Notes under the pieces: model-generated | Databases searched by the model: none | Told to the model about the DNA's origin: nothing | What the model saw: the letters and a program-made list of their open reading frames with translations, nothing else | Program-made: the position numbers and the translations under genes | Shown: positions 53,801 to 64,000 of the stretch, one piece after another | Numbering within the stretch: the stretch's first letter is position 1 | Layout of the letters: every line of letters begins with the position of its first letter | Source: Aedes albopictus | Lineage: Eukaryota > Arthropoda > Insecta > Diptera > Culicidae | NCBI RefSeq assembly: GCF_035046485.1 | Contig: NC_085137.1 | Location: 459,787,004 to 459,851,003 of the forward strand | Reading direction: 5' to 3' | Length of the DNA stretch: 64,000 bases

Positions 53801-54869
53801 TGGTGCACTACAGTAGTCCTGGCAAGACTACCTCGAGATTTTACGCGTATGATGAGACGACATCCGATTGCTTCAGTCGCTCTTGGTTGTACCGTAGCCG
53901 TACCGGTACCGTACAGTATGACCCATAAAATAATGCGAAAATCCATTTTTTTCTTTCTTTGGTAATTTTTGTTGCAATATTTCTTATGAATTCAGTTTTT
54001 TTTAGATAGGGCTACTATAATGAGGTGATTGTCATACAGGATATCTCAAATTTGTGTCAAAATATTCATTGGTTACGTATATGGGATATCTAATAGGTGC
54101 CATCAATTTCAGAAAAAAATAAATGTTTCCTCGAATTTTCGGAGCTTTACGAATTAGAATGAAAACTTTTAAATACATGGAAATCATGCAGAAATATGTA
54201 TTCTTAAAAACGCGGCTATTTGAAAAACTTTTTGATAACAATATTAAATGCTTAGGAACCAAAAACTTAAAAATGTGGCATATTTCAAAAGCCTTATATA
54301 AGATAGATCCATAAATAACTTCAAGCTGTTTGAAAAAAAAATCAAAATATTTCTTGCTAATGAAGGCTTATAAGCCTACGTTTATAATAGACACAAATAC
54401 GTATTACTTAACAACAGTTTGATGCTTCATACATCTGTTCTTCTGAAAATGTTCATTTGTCGTACACTCTAATTTTCAGTAAATGTCCCATAACTTATAA
54501 GACAATATTTTCTTTTTCACTTGTCCAAAGCACCAACGATCGCCTGGAGACCTTGTCTATCTACGAAAGTCCTGTTCTTGAAATAAAATTTAATTGAATG
54601 TGACTGAGTGCAATTTGACCAAAATTACAACCTTAAAAAACACCTCTGGCGCGAGGACGTTTTTGAGATCCTTATGTTTAACATTATTTTTATCAATGGT
54701 TTATGATTCTAATCAGTAAATGTTCCTATGCCATTGTTAAATTAGTGCCTCGACTATATTATCCAATAGATAAATACAAGGTTTATCGATTGGAAGCAGG
54801 TGAACAATGTCTTCGAAAACTTTCGCATTTTTTTATGGATCATACTGTACATTGTAGATAACGTAATGT
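53801..54869. other. Nothing recognised
   Basis: AT-rich intergenic DNA; small frames only. Confidence 0.45.
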
Positions 54870-55450
54870 TTTGGGGCGCAGTTTGACCACCACCGAGAGG
54901 GTCACAGGTTCTGACGTCGAAAATGTTGGCAAGGCGTCGTACACAAATTACGTAACGCTATAGGGGGAGGGGGGAGTCTAGCTTAGCGTTACGAGCCATA
55001 CAACATATTTTTGGTTTTCATACAAAAAGCGTTACATGGGGAGGGGCGGGAGTCTGAAATCGCTGATTTTAGCGTTACGTAATTTGTGTACCATGCCCAA
55101 AGTGCCGTCCGTCAATCAGAACGTGCTCGATTTGCGATTCCGTCTGCTGTGATGATCTGCGAATGTAAAGATAAGGGAAGCTGTGTTGGATAAGCATGCT
55201 AAGTATGGTCATATTTCGTTCGTCAGCTGAAGGGCGCTGTACTTTACAATCGCCGGTCTGAGTTCCTCCTGACCTTCCTAAGCGTTGAGATCGCCTATGA
55301 TGATGGCGACGTTGTGGTTTGCTTCCGGAGTGTGGTCTGTGCAGGTCGATTATGTTGAGGTTGAGGTTGATTCTTTCGTCAATCGGCTACTAACCGATCA
55401 CGCGCCTCTGCATATTGCCCATCACGATGATAAAGCAGTTTCCAGCTAGC
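54870..55450 (-). mobile_element. LINE endonuclease relic
   Basis: The minus-strand translation contains EHVLIDGRHF and, past the MITE, NIFDVR, the C-terminal APE-endonuclease text of mosquito LINEs, then decayed sequence toward 55450. Interrupted by a MITE at 54933-55097. Confidence 0.65.
54933..55097. mobile_element. 165-bp MITE with CAA duplication, inside LINE relic
   Basis: GTACACAAATTACGTAACGC occurs near the left end and its reverse complement near the right end. CAA lies on both sides (54930-54932, 55098-55100). Taking out the MITE and one CAA rejoins the endonuclease frame. Confidence 0.8.
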
Positions 55451-55657
55451 GTGTGTTGCCAAAGCTCTGGTAGATGACATGATTACCTCAACACGTTCGC
55501 ACCATGGATCCTCCCTCCTAGCCAACAAATTGGTTCACATTACTCAATTACAACTCTGCTAAGTGATCCTTTACTCGATTAAAGGAGATTGTTTAAAATG
55601 CACAGATTTGCTCTATTCGTACAAATCTGGAAGCCATATACTGTAGTATGCGTTGCT

Positions 55658-56113
55658 GTTATATAAATGTATTATGTCACAATAAAGAACTACTTCCATC
55701 GAGCTAGACGTGTTTTCCTGCAACTTCAGAAGTGGGATGGATCCGTTCCGGAACTGTTTTATCCAAATTTAAAGTTACTACGATTGCTGATTGGAAACAA
55801 CAGTGAATCTTGCAGCGTGTCTAATACGGTCATTACTCTCGAACGAGATCGGCGAGAGGAGTTACGGAATGAAATGGAGCAGAAGCGATACCATTATTGA
55901 GAGGATATTCAAGCATTGTGTTGCATTACAACTTCGAAGACTTCGTCGACGAGTTGGAGTTTTAAGAAAGATAAAGTTGGGACAGCTGTGCACATCGAGG
56001 ACGATGTGATAAGTCAAGATGGCCGAACTGTAGTTATATAAATGTATAAATGCATTATGTCACAATAAAGCACTATAGTATACTTCCATCAAGCTAGACG
56101 TGTTTTCCTGCAA
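55658..56113 (+). repeat. ~70-bp direct repeat bracketing 310 bp
   Basis: ATTATGTCACAATAAAG and AGCTAGACGTGTTTTCCTGC occur in both 55658-55723 and 56033-56113. The second copy carries small insertions. It may be a decayed LTR pair or local duplication; no coding link seen. Confidence 0.65.
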
Positions 56114-56448
56114 TACGTACATTTCAATGAAATTATTCTGTCTTATACAACTGCAGATGAATTGATCTGTTGCAATATAGAATTTCAATTATATCTGTGT
56201 TTGGATACCAATATGATTTCTTTTTTACAAACAACAAAAAAACGAAAAACGAAAACAAATCGATTTGCGAGTCTTGATATTTTGACCAACAGCTTCGTAT
56301 CCAGATACTCTACCACTAAGCCGTTCATTTGATGTTGTAGGGTGCAGAATTTGGACAAATATAAGTTTTTACGGACTGGTCAGTAGCGCGGACGATGATA
56401 TCTAAAAATATATAAACAAAAGACCGATCTGAACTTTACTTTGTGAAC

Positions 56449-56786
56449 GATGCCAATTGCGCTGACGGCGGAATGTGAAGGAAAAGTTAATGTTTACGAT
56501 CATCCGGGAGAAGAAAACCCTTACCTAATATCGATACCAACGGAAGTCCACGATGCGGCCAGCACGGGCCGGGTTCAGCGTTGATGTAAAATGGATACCC
56601 AGGTATGAAAATGGAATAACACCAGAATTCTCTTCAATCTTTGCAAGCATTAAAATATTAACTTTCCACTGCCACCGCAATCAGATTCCCCTCTGTATAA
56701 TTTCAGATTCACAAATAAGAACTTATAAACAATCAAACACTATAGATTACACTATAATCGTAACCACTACAGAAGAGATTGTATAA
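56449..56786 (+). pseudogene. Unidentified broken coding-like segment
   Basis: An ATG frame of 44 codons (56449-56583) overlaps a second frame (56553-56786, 77 codons). The shift lies around 56560-56580. Both halves look compositionally protein-like, unlike the surroundings. TATATAAAC lies ~40 bases before the first ATG. I do not recognise the family. A decayed gene, retroelement gag or an old viral insertion are all possible; no evidence separates them. Confidence 0.3.
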
Positions 56787-57009
56787 GGATGCCAATATGA
56801 AATATGATTGTTGAATTACATTGTTGTCCATTTGAAATTGAAATTATACAAGAACAAGACGTAAAACATGATCGGATGAAATTGCTGGCTTCGTTAACGA
56901 TTGCAGTTGATCAGTTATCGCTTTTTTATAATTTTAACTGTACATGAAAACGATTTGAAATTACCATCCTTATCTGATATCTGATTTGTTGGGCTGTCCA
57001 ACATACCTC

Positions 57010-57345
57010 CTACAGCTCTAGGATGCCAGACCGGCGGTCCTTCAGTAGATCGGTGATTATACGAGTCCCCCAACGAGAGACCGGCAGTTAAACATACCGA
57101 GTTTCCAATCGCAAGTTCTTTTTGTACACTGGGGTCATTGCCGTTGGTCTCGGTTGGTATTTACGGCTGGCTCGCATGGCCGGACATCGACTCCCTACTT
57201 TCCGGACGACCATAGTTCACTATTCAGCTTAGAGTTCTTCCATGTCACTCGGACGTCGATCAGTCGACATGGGGATTAGACGTTGTAGCGAGCCGCTCCT
57301 CCTGGAGAACAGACGCTCAGGTTTGCAAAAGCAAACGTCCCCCTC
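57010..57345 (-). mobile_element. LINE 5'-region relic, inverted relative to 32.9 kb
   Basis: Its reverse complement carries AACCTGAGCGTCTGTTCTCC, AGGAGGAGCGGCTC and CTATGGTCGTCCGG, as at 32960-33091. It extends ~180 bp past the point where the other copy meets the assembly gap. Confidence 0.65.
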
Positions 57346-58019
57346 TATGATTTATCTTCAATGATTTGAAACTTTAATATCAAAACTCAAGAAATCTCAT
57401 ATCACAGATATTTTTTACCAAACTTCTCAACGTATGATGCACGCGGAAAAATACTAAATGGAAAAAGATCAACCAACTAGGTGGTGGTGCTATTTTTAGT
57501 AGTTCCATCTGCAATCAACAGTCACTTTTACGATGGCAACAAGCAACTCGCCCGAACTAAAGAGCCAGCTAGCAGTCCATATACTCATTTCGACGAGGTA
57601 ACATAAACGACCTCGTAACGGTTCTCGGAAAGGCGTTTTCGGAGCACGGAAAATAAAACAAAATCTCACTCGTCACCACGTTTGATCATAGGAGAATTGC
57701 AATTGCTGATCTATCACTTTACGACATTCTAAATTGCTTTGGAAACGATTTAAATACATATAATTTATGAGTAAGAATTAGATCTATCATGATTTGTCAA
57801 CACTTGGTTCAATATATACCAAAACCCAGAAAGATTCAAGAACGGAACAATTCCTGAATGACCTGACTGCACCATTGCTATTATGTTTTTCGCAACAACA
57901 TGTCTGCAACCGAAAACTTTTGGACCAACTGAGAAAGGTAGTTCCTTATAATACTAAAATGAGTTATATAAAATAGAAATCATGATACTGAATAGCATAG
58001 AACAATAGGTTGTTATGCA
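57346..58019. other. Nothing recognised
   Basis: AT-rich; only small frames. Confidence 0.4.
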
Positions 58020-58216
58020 TTAAGGACAAAGTGTTCGGAAGGAGTACACAGCTCAAATTTTCTTGAGTACAAATCTAGAGAACCGTCAAACGATTCTGGC
58101 TGAAAATGTAACTCAATGATTACTGTGCGGAAGCAAGCAGCCAGATGCGTATGGCAGTTCTCTAGATTTGTGCTCGAGAAAATTGGAGCTATGTACTTCA
58201 AATACTTTGTCCTTAA
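58020..58216. mobile_element. 197-bp foldback MITE with TTAA duplication
   Basis: TTAAGGACAAAG...AAATCTAGAGAAC at the left is matched in reverse complement at 58147-58216 over ~65 bp. TTAA at both ends is the likely target duplication. Confidence 0.85.
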
Positions 58217-59900
58217 GGTGAAACATCAAGAAATCCCATAGCAATTTTGCATACAAACTTTAGAGGCACAAATCTGACGAACGAAGCATCGAACCAAGCC
58301 ACACTTGTTTATCCTGGCTTTGCTCACTTGCAAAAAGAGCCAGCCTTTCCAAATCGAGAGCATTTGTTTACGAATTTTCAAGATTGGTGCTCTTGAAAAC
58401 GTGAGTAGGGGGCCAAGTCGGCCATTGTGGCAGCCATGTTTGTACTCTCTGAAGTTTCTCCTTAACTCTGAGAGCTCTCCCAATGTAATTTATTCGACAC
58501 GGAACGGTTATTCTGTCAGCAAACTAATTTTCCCCTTTACCGCTTCCATTCCTCAACTTTAGACAACGCAAAATTATTAATGTCACCACACTCACGGTAG
58601 CAGGATGCAAAAATTGTGCAGAAATTAAACTAATTAGCCACCCATATGTGCCTAGAGTAGACTCCAACTACACCGAACGTTGCGCTACAACATCCTACAC
58701 ATCAACACTAAATAACTGAAATTATGAGACAATTTGACACCAGCTCAACCCAAACGGTTAGCGAATCGAAACTGTTTTCTTATTCACTTTAGACTAACAT
58801 CCCAACTGAGCAGCAACCTCCTTCTCAAATAAGAGCTCTATGGTCCTTCCGCAGCATCATACCAAGAGCTTTCTTTGCCAAAGTCACCATTAAAGCATTA
58901 TTCGAAAAATTGCGAAAAACTGGGAGTAGTGTACTGAAAATATCTACATTTCTAGCCTGTAATTTCCTTTGAGTAAATCCCGATCGAAGAAAATCGCAAT
59001 AAATAAGGTTTGAGGCGCATAAACTCATTGTCGAGATAAACATCACACATGCCATCTAACGTGTGATTCTCCACGTATTCAAAAGAAAGTCGCCATTAGT
59101 CCCTAAGAATTGCTCAGATCCATAACGGTAAACACATCGCAATCGCAGGTTCGCCTAATTGACAGTCAAAAAACAGGACCCCCATATACAATGTGACAAC
59201 TTGCTGCGCGCCATTTCATTAAAGTATTTTCCTTCAGGATCATTAGACTACACTGCACTGACTGGCTGCAAGTGCAAGCAGCCACACGAGATTGGACGTC
59301 TTAATCAATCTTCCCGCGAACAACGGCAACAACATTAAGCCGGGCGCAAATAAAGTCGGAAAATAAATAACGCAATATATTGGTGTCGGTGTTTAAACAT
59401 CCTTCTTGATACGCCCCCCACCGACCACGTTCGAGAAACTGTGCAAAGTCTCAGAAACGTTCGTTAGTGAGTTATGACTGTGAATGCAATTCACCCACAT
59501 CTTCGCAGAAATCCGCGTCAACGAACGAAGATCGCATCTCCACGCAATCAAAAGTTTGTCTATCCATGCTACCCACATATGCGTGGTGCACGCCTGCCAC
59601 CACTAGCCATGCCGACTGACTAGCTGTAGAGACATCTTTTTATAGATGATGGCGAAGCGACTATTAGGATGATGATGACGGCGACAGGAATAACTCCGTT
59701 TTGGTCATAATGCCTAGAATAATGTTGGCAGCTGGTTGCGGACATGTGCTGTGCGAGCTACGCACATTTACGCAACAGACAGTGAGGTAGTACTAGGCAA
59801 CATATTAGTAGTTGGCACTAGTAGCAGCAAAGCATCAGCGAATGTGTTTATGTTTTATGTTTAGTTTGGGTACACACGTATGTAGAACATAGGAACCACT
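58217..59900. other. Intergenic, nothing recognised
   Basis: No supported gene. Short antiparallel frames around 58226-58562 are mutual shadows. The 59100-59650 part is less AT-rich but shows no splice or domain signal. Confidence 0.45.
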
Positions 59901-59929
59901 GTTTCAAAATTTAAGGGAGTGTGGTGCAC

Positions 59930-62900
59930 AGATATACGTCCAACCGACTTTCAATCCTGAGCACCTACGGTGGTGCAGAGGGCCGAATCGAAAGATCTCC
60001 ATCCTGGGCGATTGCCCGCCATTGCCTTGACCTGTAATCAGGTCTGTCGACATGCTTGATTTCGTTGTTGAGGATGCGCCGCCATGAGCCTCTGCAGTTA
60101 TCGTTTCCGCCCCTGCATAGAGTTTGGCTGACCCACCTCCACTTTTACTCTCGACTTCTGTCGCTATCGGCTTTTGGTGACATCGACAATATAGCTCCAC
60201 GTTGTAGATCCAATTGTTAGGCCACCCACCATGCAGGAATTATATACCACAGGTATCTATTGAAGAAGACCTGCAGCCGTTGAGTGTTCTCCACTGATAC
60301 ACACCATGTTTCACTGGCGTACAGCTAGATTGCACGTTCGAGTTGATAATTCGGATTTTGGTGGGTCAACTAATTTCGTTGTTTTTCCATCATTTCTTAA
60401 AATCGCAAAAGCAGCCCTCGCCTTCTTGATCCGTGCACCTATGTCGATCTTGGTGCCGCCATCGGCCCCATTTATGGGCTACCAAGATATTGGAAGCTTT
60501 CAACATTCGCCACTACTTGCCCAGTAAAGCTGGAGGGGTTGACCGCGTTTAAATCTAACGATTTGGTCTTGTTGACGTTGATGGTGAGACCTGCCGCCGA
60601 TTAGCGATTGGCAAGATCATCGAGCTTGCTCTGCACGTCAGAGCGCCGTTGATCAGCCAGTTCCCGAGCAGAAGAAAAAATCAGCAGCATAATAAAATAT
60701 GTTATTTTCGCTTAATAACTGAATAATGGAATCAGTAATGTTTATGTTATTAGCATAACATATTATGTTATAAACTTGTCTGTCATAAGCGGCAAAATAA
60801 CAAAAATTATAACAAAAAAATATTCCTGGAAGTCTAATTCAATAACATGTTTTGTTAGATCAATAACAACTTAATGACAGGAAATTTGTGATCTTGTTTT
60901 TGTTGTGTTATTGTTCATCACATAATTGAACATTAGCTATAGTAGAATAATAACTATACTTGTTCTACAACAAAATATATTATTGAAATGTTATCGTGGG
61001 GATATATCGCAACAACTTCAACATAACAAAATAAGATTACCCAACAAAACATGTTATTAAGAAGATATATTTTGATAAGTTAACAATAACAAATTATGAT
61101 ATAAAAACAGGCTATCTGATTCGGTTGTTATCAATTTGCTATTCTCCTCTGCTCGGGTTCGAAGTCATTCAGGTGCTCCATGGTAATGGGCTACCACAGC
61201 GATCCACGATTTGGCTCACGGTCAATCGCACTTACCAGGATCTCGTCGATTACGATGAGGAACAGTAGCAGTGATAGGATACATCCTTGCCTCACTCCAG
61301 CAACGACCCGGATTGGATTGGACATCACACCGTTATGCAGCACTCTGCACGAAAATGCTCTGTACTGTGCTTCAATGAGGCCGATGATTTTCTCAGGGAG
61401 ACTCTTGCGCCTGAGGGCTTCCCACATGTTTCCGTGATTGAGACTGTCGAAAGCTTTTTCATAATCAATAACACCAGGTAGAGAGACTCTTGGAATTCAT
61501 TAATATGCTCCAGGATGATACGGAGTGTGACAATATGGTTCACACAGGATCGTCCGGCTTGGAATCCTGCTTGCTGTCGTCGGACGGTTGCGCCAATCTT
61601 CTCCTGTATACGGTTAAGTATCACTTTGCAGATGACATTGAGAACGATACACAGTACCATGATGCCCCGCCAATTATCGCATACAGTCAGGTCACCCTTT
61701 CTGGGTACCTTTACTAAGACGCCTTGCATCCAGTCGGACGGAAATGTCGCGGTTTCCCATATGTTTCAAAATAATTGAATCAGTAGTTGTGCGGATACTA
61801 CCGGGTAAGCCTTGAGCATCTCAGCTGATATGCGATCGACCCTTGAGACCCTGTTCGATTTCATGCACTGATGGAGCTTCGGTGTTGACACGGGTTGGTA
61901 GCGTGGCCGACACTTGAAAAAGGTTTCCAAAGTGTTCGAACCAGCGTTTCAACTGGTCAGCCATGTCGGTTCGTAACTGTCTAGACGTGTCTTTCACGGG
62001 CATCGTAGCATTTATCTTGGTCCCACTAAGGCGACGTGAGACATCGTAGAGAAGACGGATGTCCCCGGGTTTGCTCACTCGGATGTGGCTTTCTCGCCTT
62101 CATCGGCTAGGGAGTCCACCCACGCTTTTTGTCCCGTCTACATGAGCGTTTCACTTCCTTCTCGAGAGCCAAATACCGCTGGCGGGCTACGGCTTTGGCT
62201 CCTCGTGTTTTCGCTCACTATATCGCAGCTCTGGCGTTCCTTCGCTCCTCTATCTTCCTCCATGTATCATCTGTGATCCACTGCTTTCTCCGGGTGCGTA
62301 GCTCATCCAAATTATTCTCGCCGGTGACGATAAAGGCGTTCGTGATGGCGCTCCATTGATCTTCTACGCTTCTACCTGCTGGAATATCCGCAGCACGGTT
62401 CTCTAGCTCCTCGACGAAGGACCTTTTCATCGCAGTGTCTTCCAGTCGGCGTGTGTTGAACCGGCGCCCGATTTTCTCCTCCTGTCGATGGATCCTAGCA
62501 ATGCGCAGTCGGATCTTGCCGAATAGGAGATGATGGTCGGACGCAATATCGGCGCTACGTTTGTTCCGCACATCAAGAAGCCTCCGTCTCCATTTTCGGC
62601 TGATGCAGATGTGGTCGATTTGATTTTCTGTGACGCCATCACGGGAAACCCATATCACTTTATGCACTGGTCGACGAGGAAAGAGCGGTCCTCCAAGCAC
62701 CATGTCATTGTTGCCACAAAACTCTGCAAACAACCTTCGCGTTGAAGTCGCCCATGAGGATCTTGATATCATCTTTCGGAATCTTGTCCACGACAGCATT
62801 CAGTTGTCTGTAAAAGTTCTCTTTCGGCAACATCAGTTGGCGCGTAACATTGGATCATGGTAAGGTTTCGAACCCGTGTTCTGAATCTGACTACAAGTAT

Positions 62901-63262
62901 CCTCTCATTAATAGTTTCCCACTTCATGAGCGCTGCGTGGGCGTGAACGCTGAGCAGGAAACCAACTCCACGGTGTCGAGGAGCGTGTTCATCTCGTAGG
63001 CCAGAGTATAGCAGAATTTGGCCCGACACCAATCTGTGTTCTCCAAAGTTTGGCCAGCGGATTTTGCTCAGTCCTTGGATCTCAAGCTTCATACGGCATG
63101 CCTCATTGGCTAGTTGTGCCAGTTTACCCTGCTGGGCTAAGGTTAATACATACCAAGTTCCAATTCTTGTCCGTTGTTTCGCGCTAAAAGTCGTTGCCGT
63201 TGAATAAGTTTGTAATCTTTCATTTTCGGTTTCTGTAACGGTTTTTGGGTTTCGGAAACAGT
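59930..63262 (-). pseudogene. LINE (APE endonuclease + RT), decayed and nested
   Basis: Read on the minus strand from 63262: endonuclease start (GTWYVLTLAQQGKLAQLANE, 63150-62769), endonuclease end (ENQIDHICISRKWRRRLLDVR...ASDHH, 62799-62218), a linker (LLYDVSRRLSGTKI, 62078-61821), RT fingers/palm (CDNWRGI, QQAGFQAGRSCVNHI, 61729-61440), RT core (VAGVRQGCILSLLLF, 61427-61191), then, beyond a MITE, the region after the catalytic Asp pair and the C-terminal LHRRCHQKPIATE part (60660-59930). Several frameshifts and stops break it, and the catalytic Asp-Asp region is partly deleted. It cannot encode an active protein. Clade unresolved. Confidence 0.88.
60664..61156. mobile_element. 493-bp MITE, CCGRGCAGA family, with GTTC duplication
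   Basis: CCGAGCAGAAGA on the left and CCGAGCAGAGGA (reversed right end) are the TIRs. GTTC flanks both sides exactly (60660-60663, 61157-61160). The interior is AT-rich with many TAACA/TGTTA motifs. It splits the LINE at 59.9-63.3 kb; removing it with one GTTC rejoins that frame. Confidence 0.88.

Positions 63263-64000
<738 letters not shown>

Noticed and set aside
55658..56113. Complete LTR retrotransposon
   Set aside because: Repeats are only ~70 bp, lack visible TG..CA ends and enclose just ~310 bp with no gag/pol.
56270..56335. Minus-strand tRNA-like text (GCTTAGTGGTAGAGTATCTGG)
   Set aside because: Only the D-arm/A-box part looks like tRNA; no T-arm or acceptor stem pairs. At most a decayed tRNA-derived relic.

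Overview
The window reads as a stretch of an Aedes mosquito genome (Ae. aegypti or a close relative; the species cannot be settled from the sequence alone). The signs are split genes with short mosquito-type introns, a Feilai-type tRNA-derived SINE (63.26 kb), a 5'-truncated LOA-clade LINE (43.4 kb), many MITEs with TA, TTA or TTAA target duplications, and large AT-rich repeat blocks. There is nothing bacterial in it: no operons, no CRISPR array and no rRNA.

Three host genes can be supported. (1) A plus-strand coiled-coil protein gene occupies 185-12936. Seven exons in the window join in frame to 594 codons; its 5' end lies outside the window, and I tentatively call it quick-to-court-like. 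Its third intron is 8.8 kb and full of degenerate 12-bp repeats. (2) A minus-strand F-box/LRR protein gene occupies 16773-18296 (two exons, 486 aa). (3) A minus-strand NCKX6/NCLX-type sodium/calcium exchanger gene occupies 24854-27152 (seven exons, 583 aa) with both alpha-repeat motifs intact. These genes are not an operon and I see no functional link between them.

The rest is repeats and mobile DNA. Three blocks (5.8-9.4, 19.9-24.6 and 28.2-32.1 kb) consist of a degenerate 12-bp satellite with consensus CCAGGAATTCCT. Each block starts in one orientation and switches to the reverse complement near its right end. The third is also framed by ~0.5-kb inverted arms, making a ~5-kb inverted repeat. 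A 500-base assembly gap (33092-33591) is followed by a nearly perfect (TTCTATC)n array of about 624 copies. From 38 kb onward lie TIR elements, a ~155-bp satellite, two LINE insertions with long open frames, several LINE relics, and MITEs nested inside LINE relics.

The most informative observations are the repeated forward-then-reverse layout of the 12-bp arrays, MITEs whose removal with one target duplication rejoins a LINE reading frame, a short non-autonomous Helitron, a MITE family with an unusual 4-bp GTTC duplication, and two SINE families with different tRNA heads but the same tail. Most very long open frames here are produced by repeats whose period, or a small multiple of it, is divisible by three, and are not genes.
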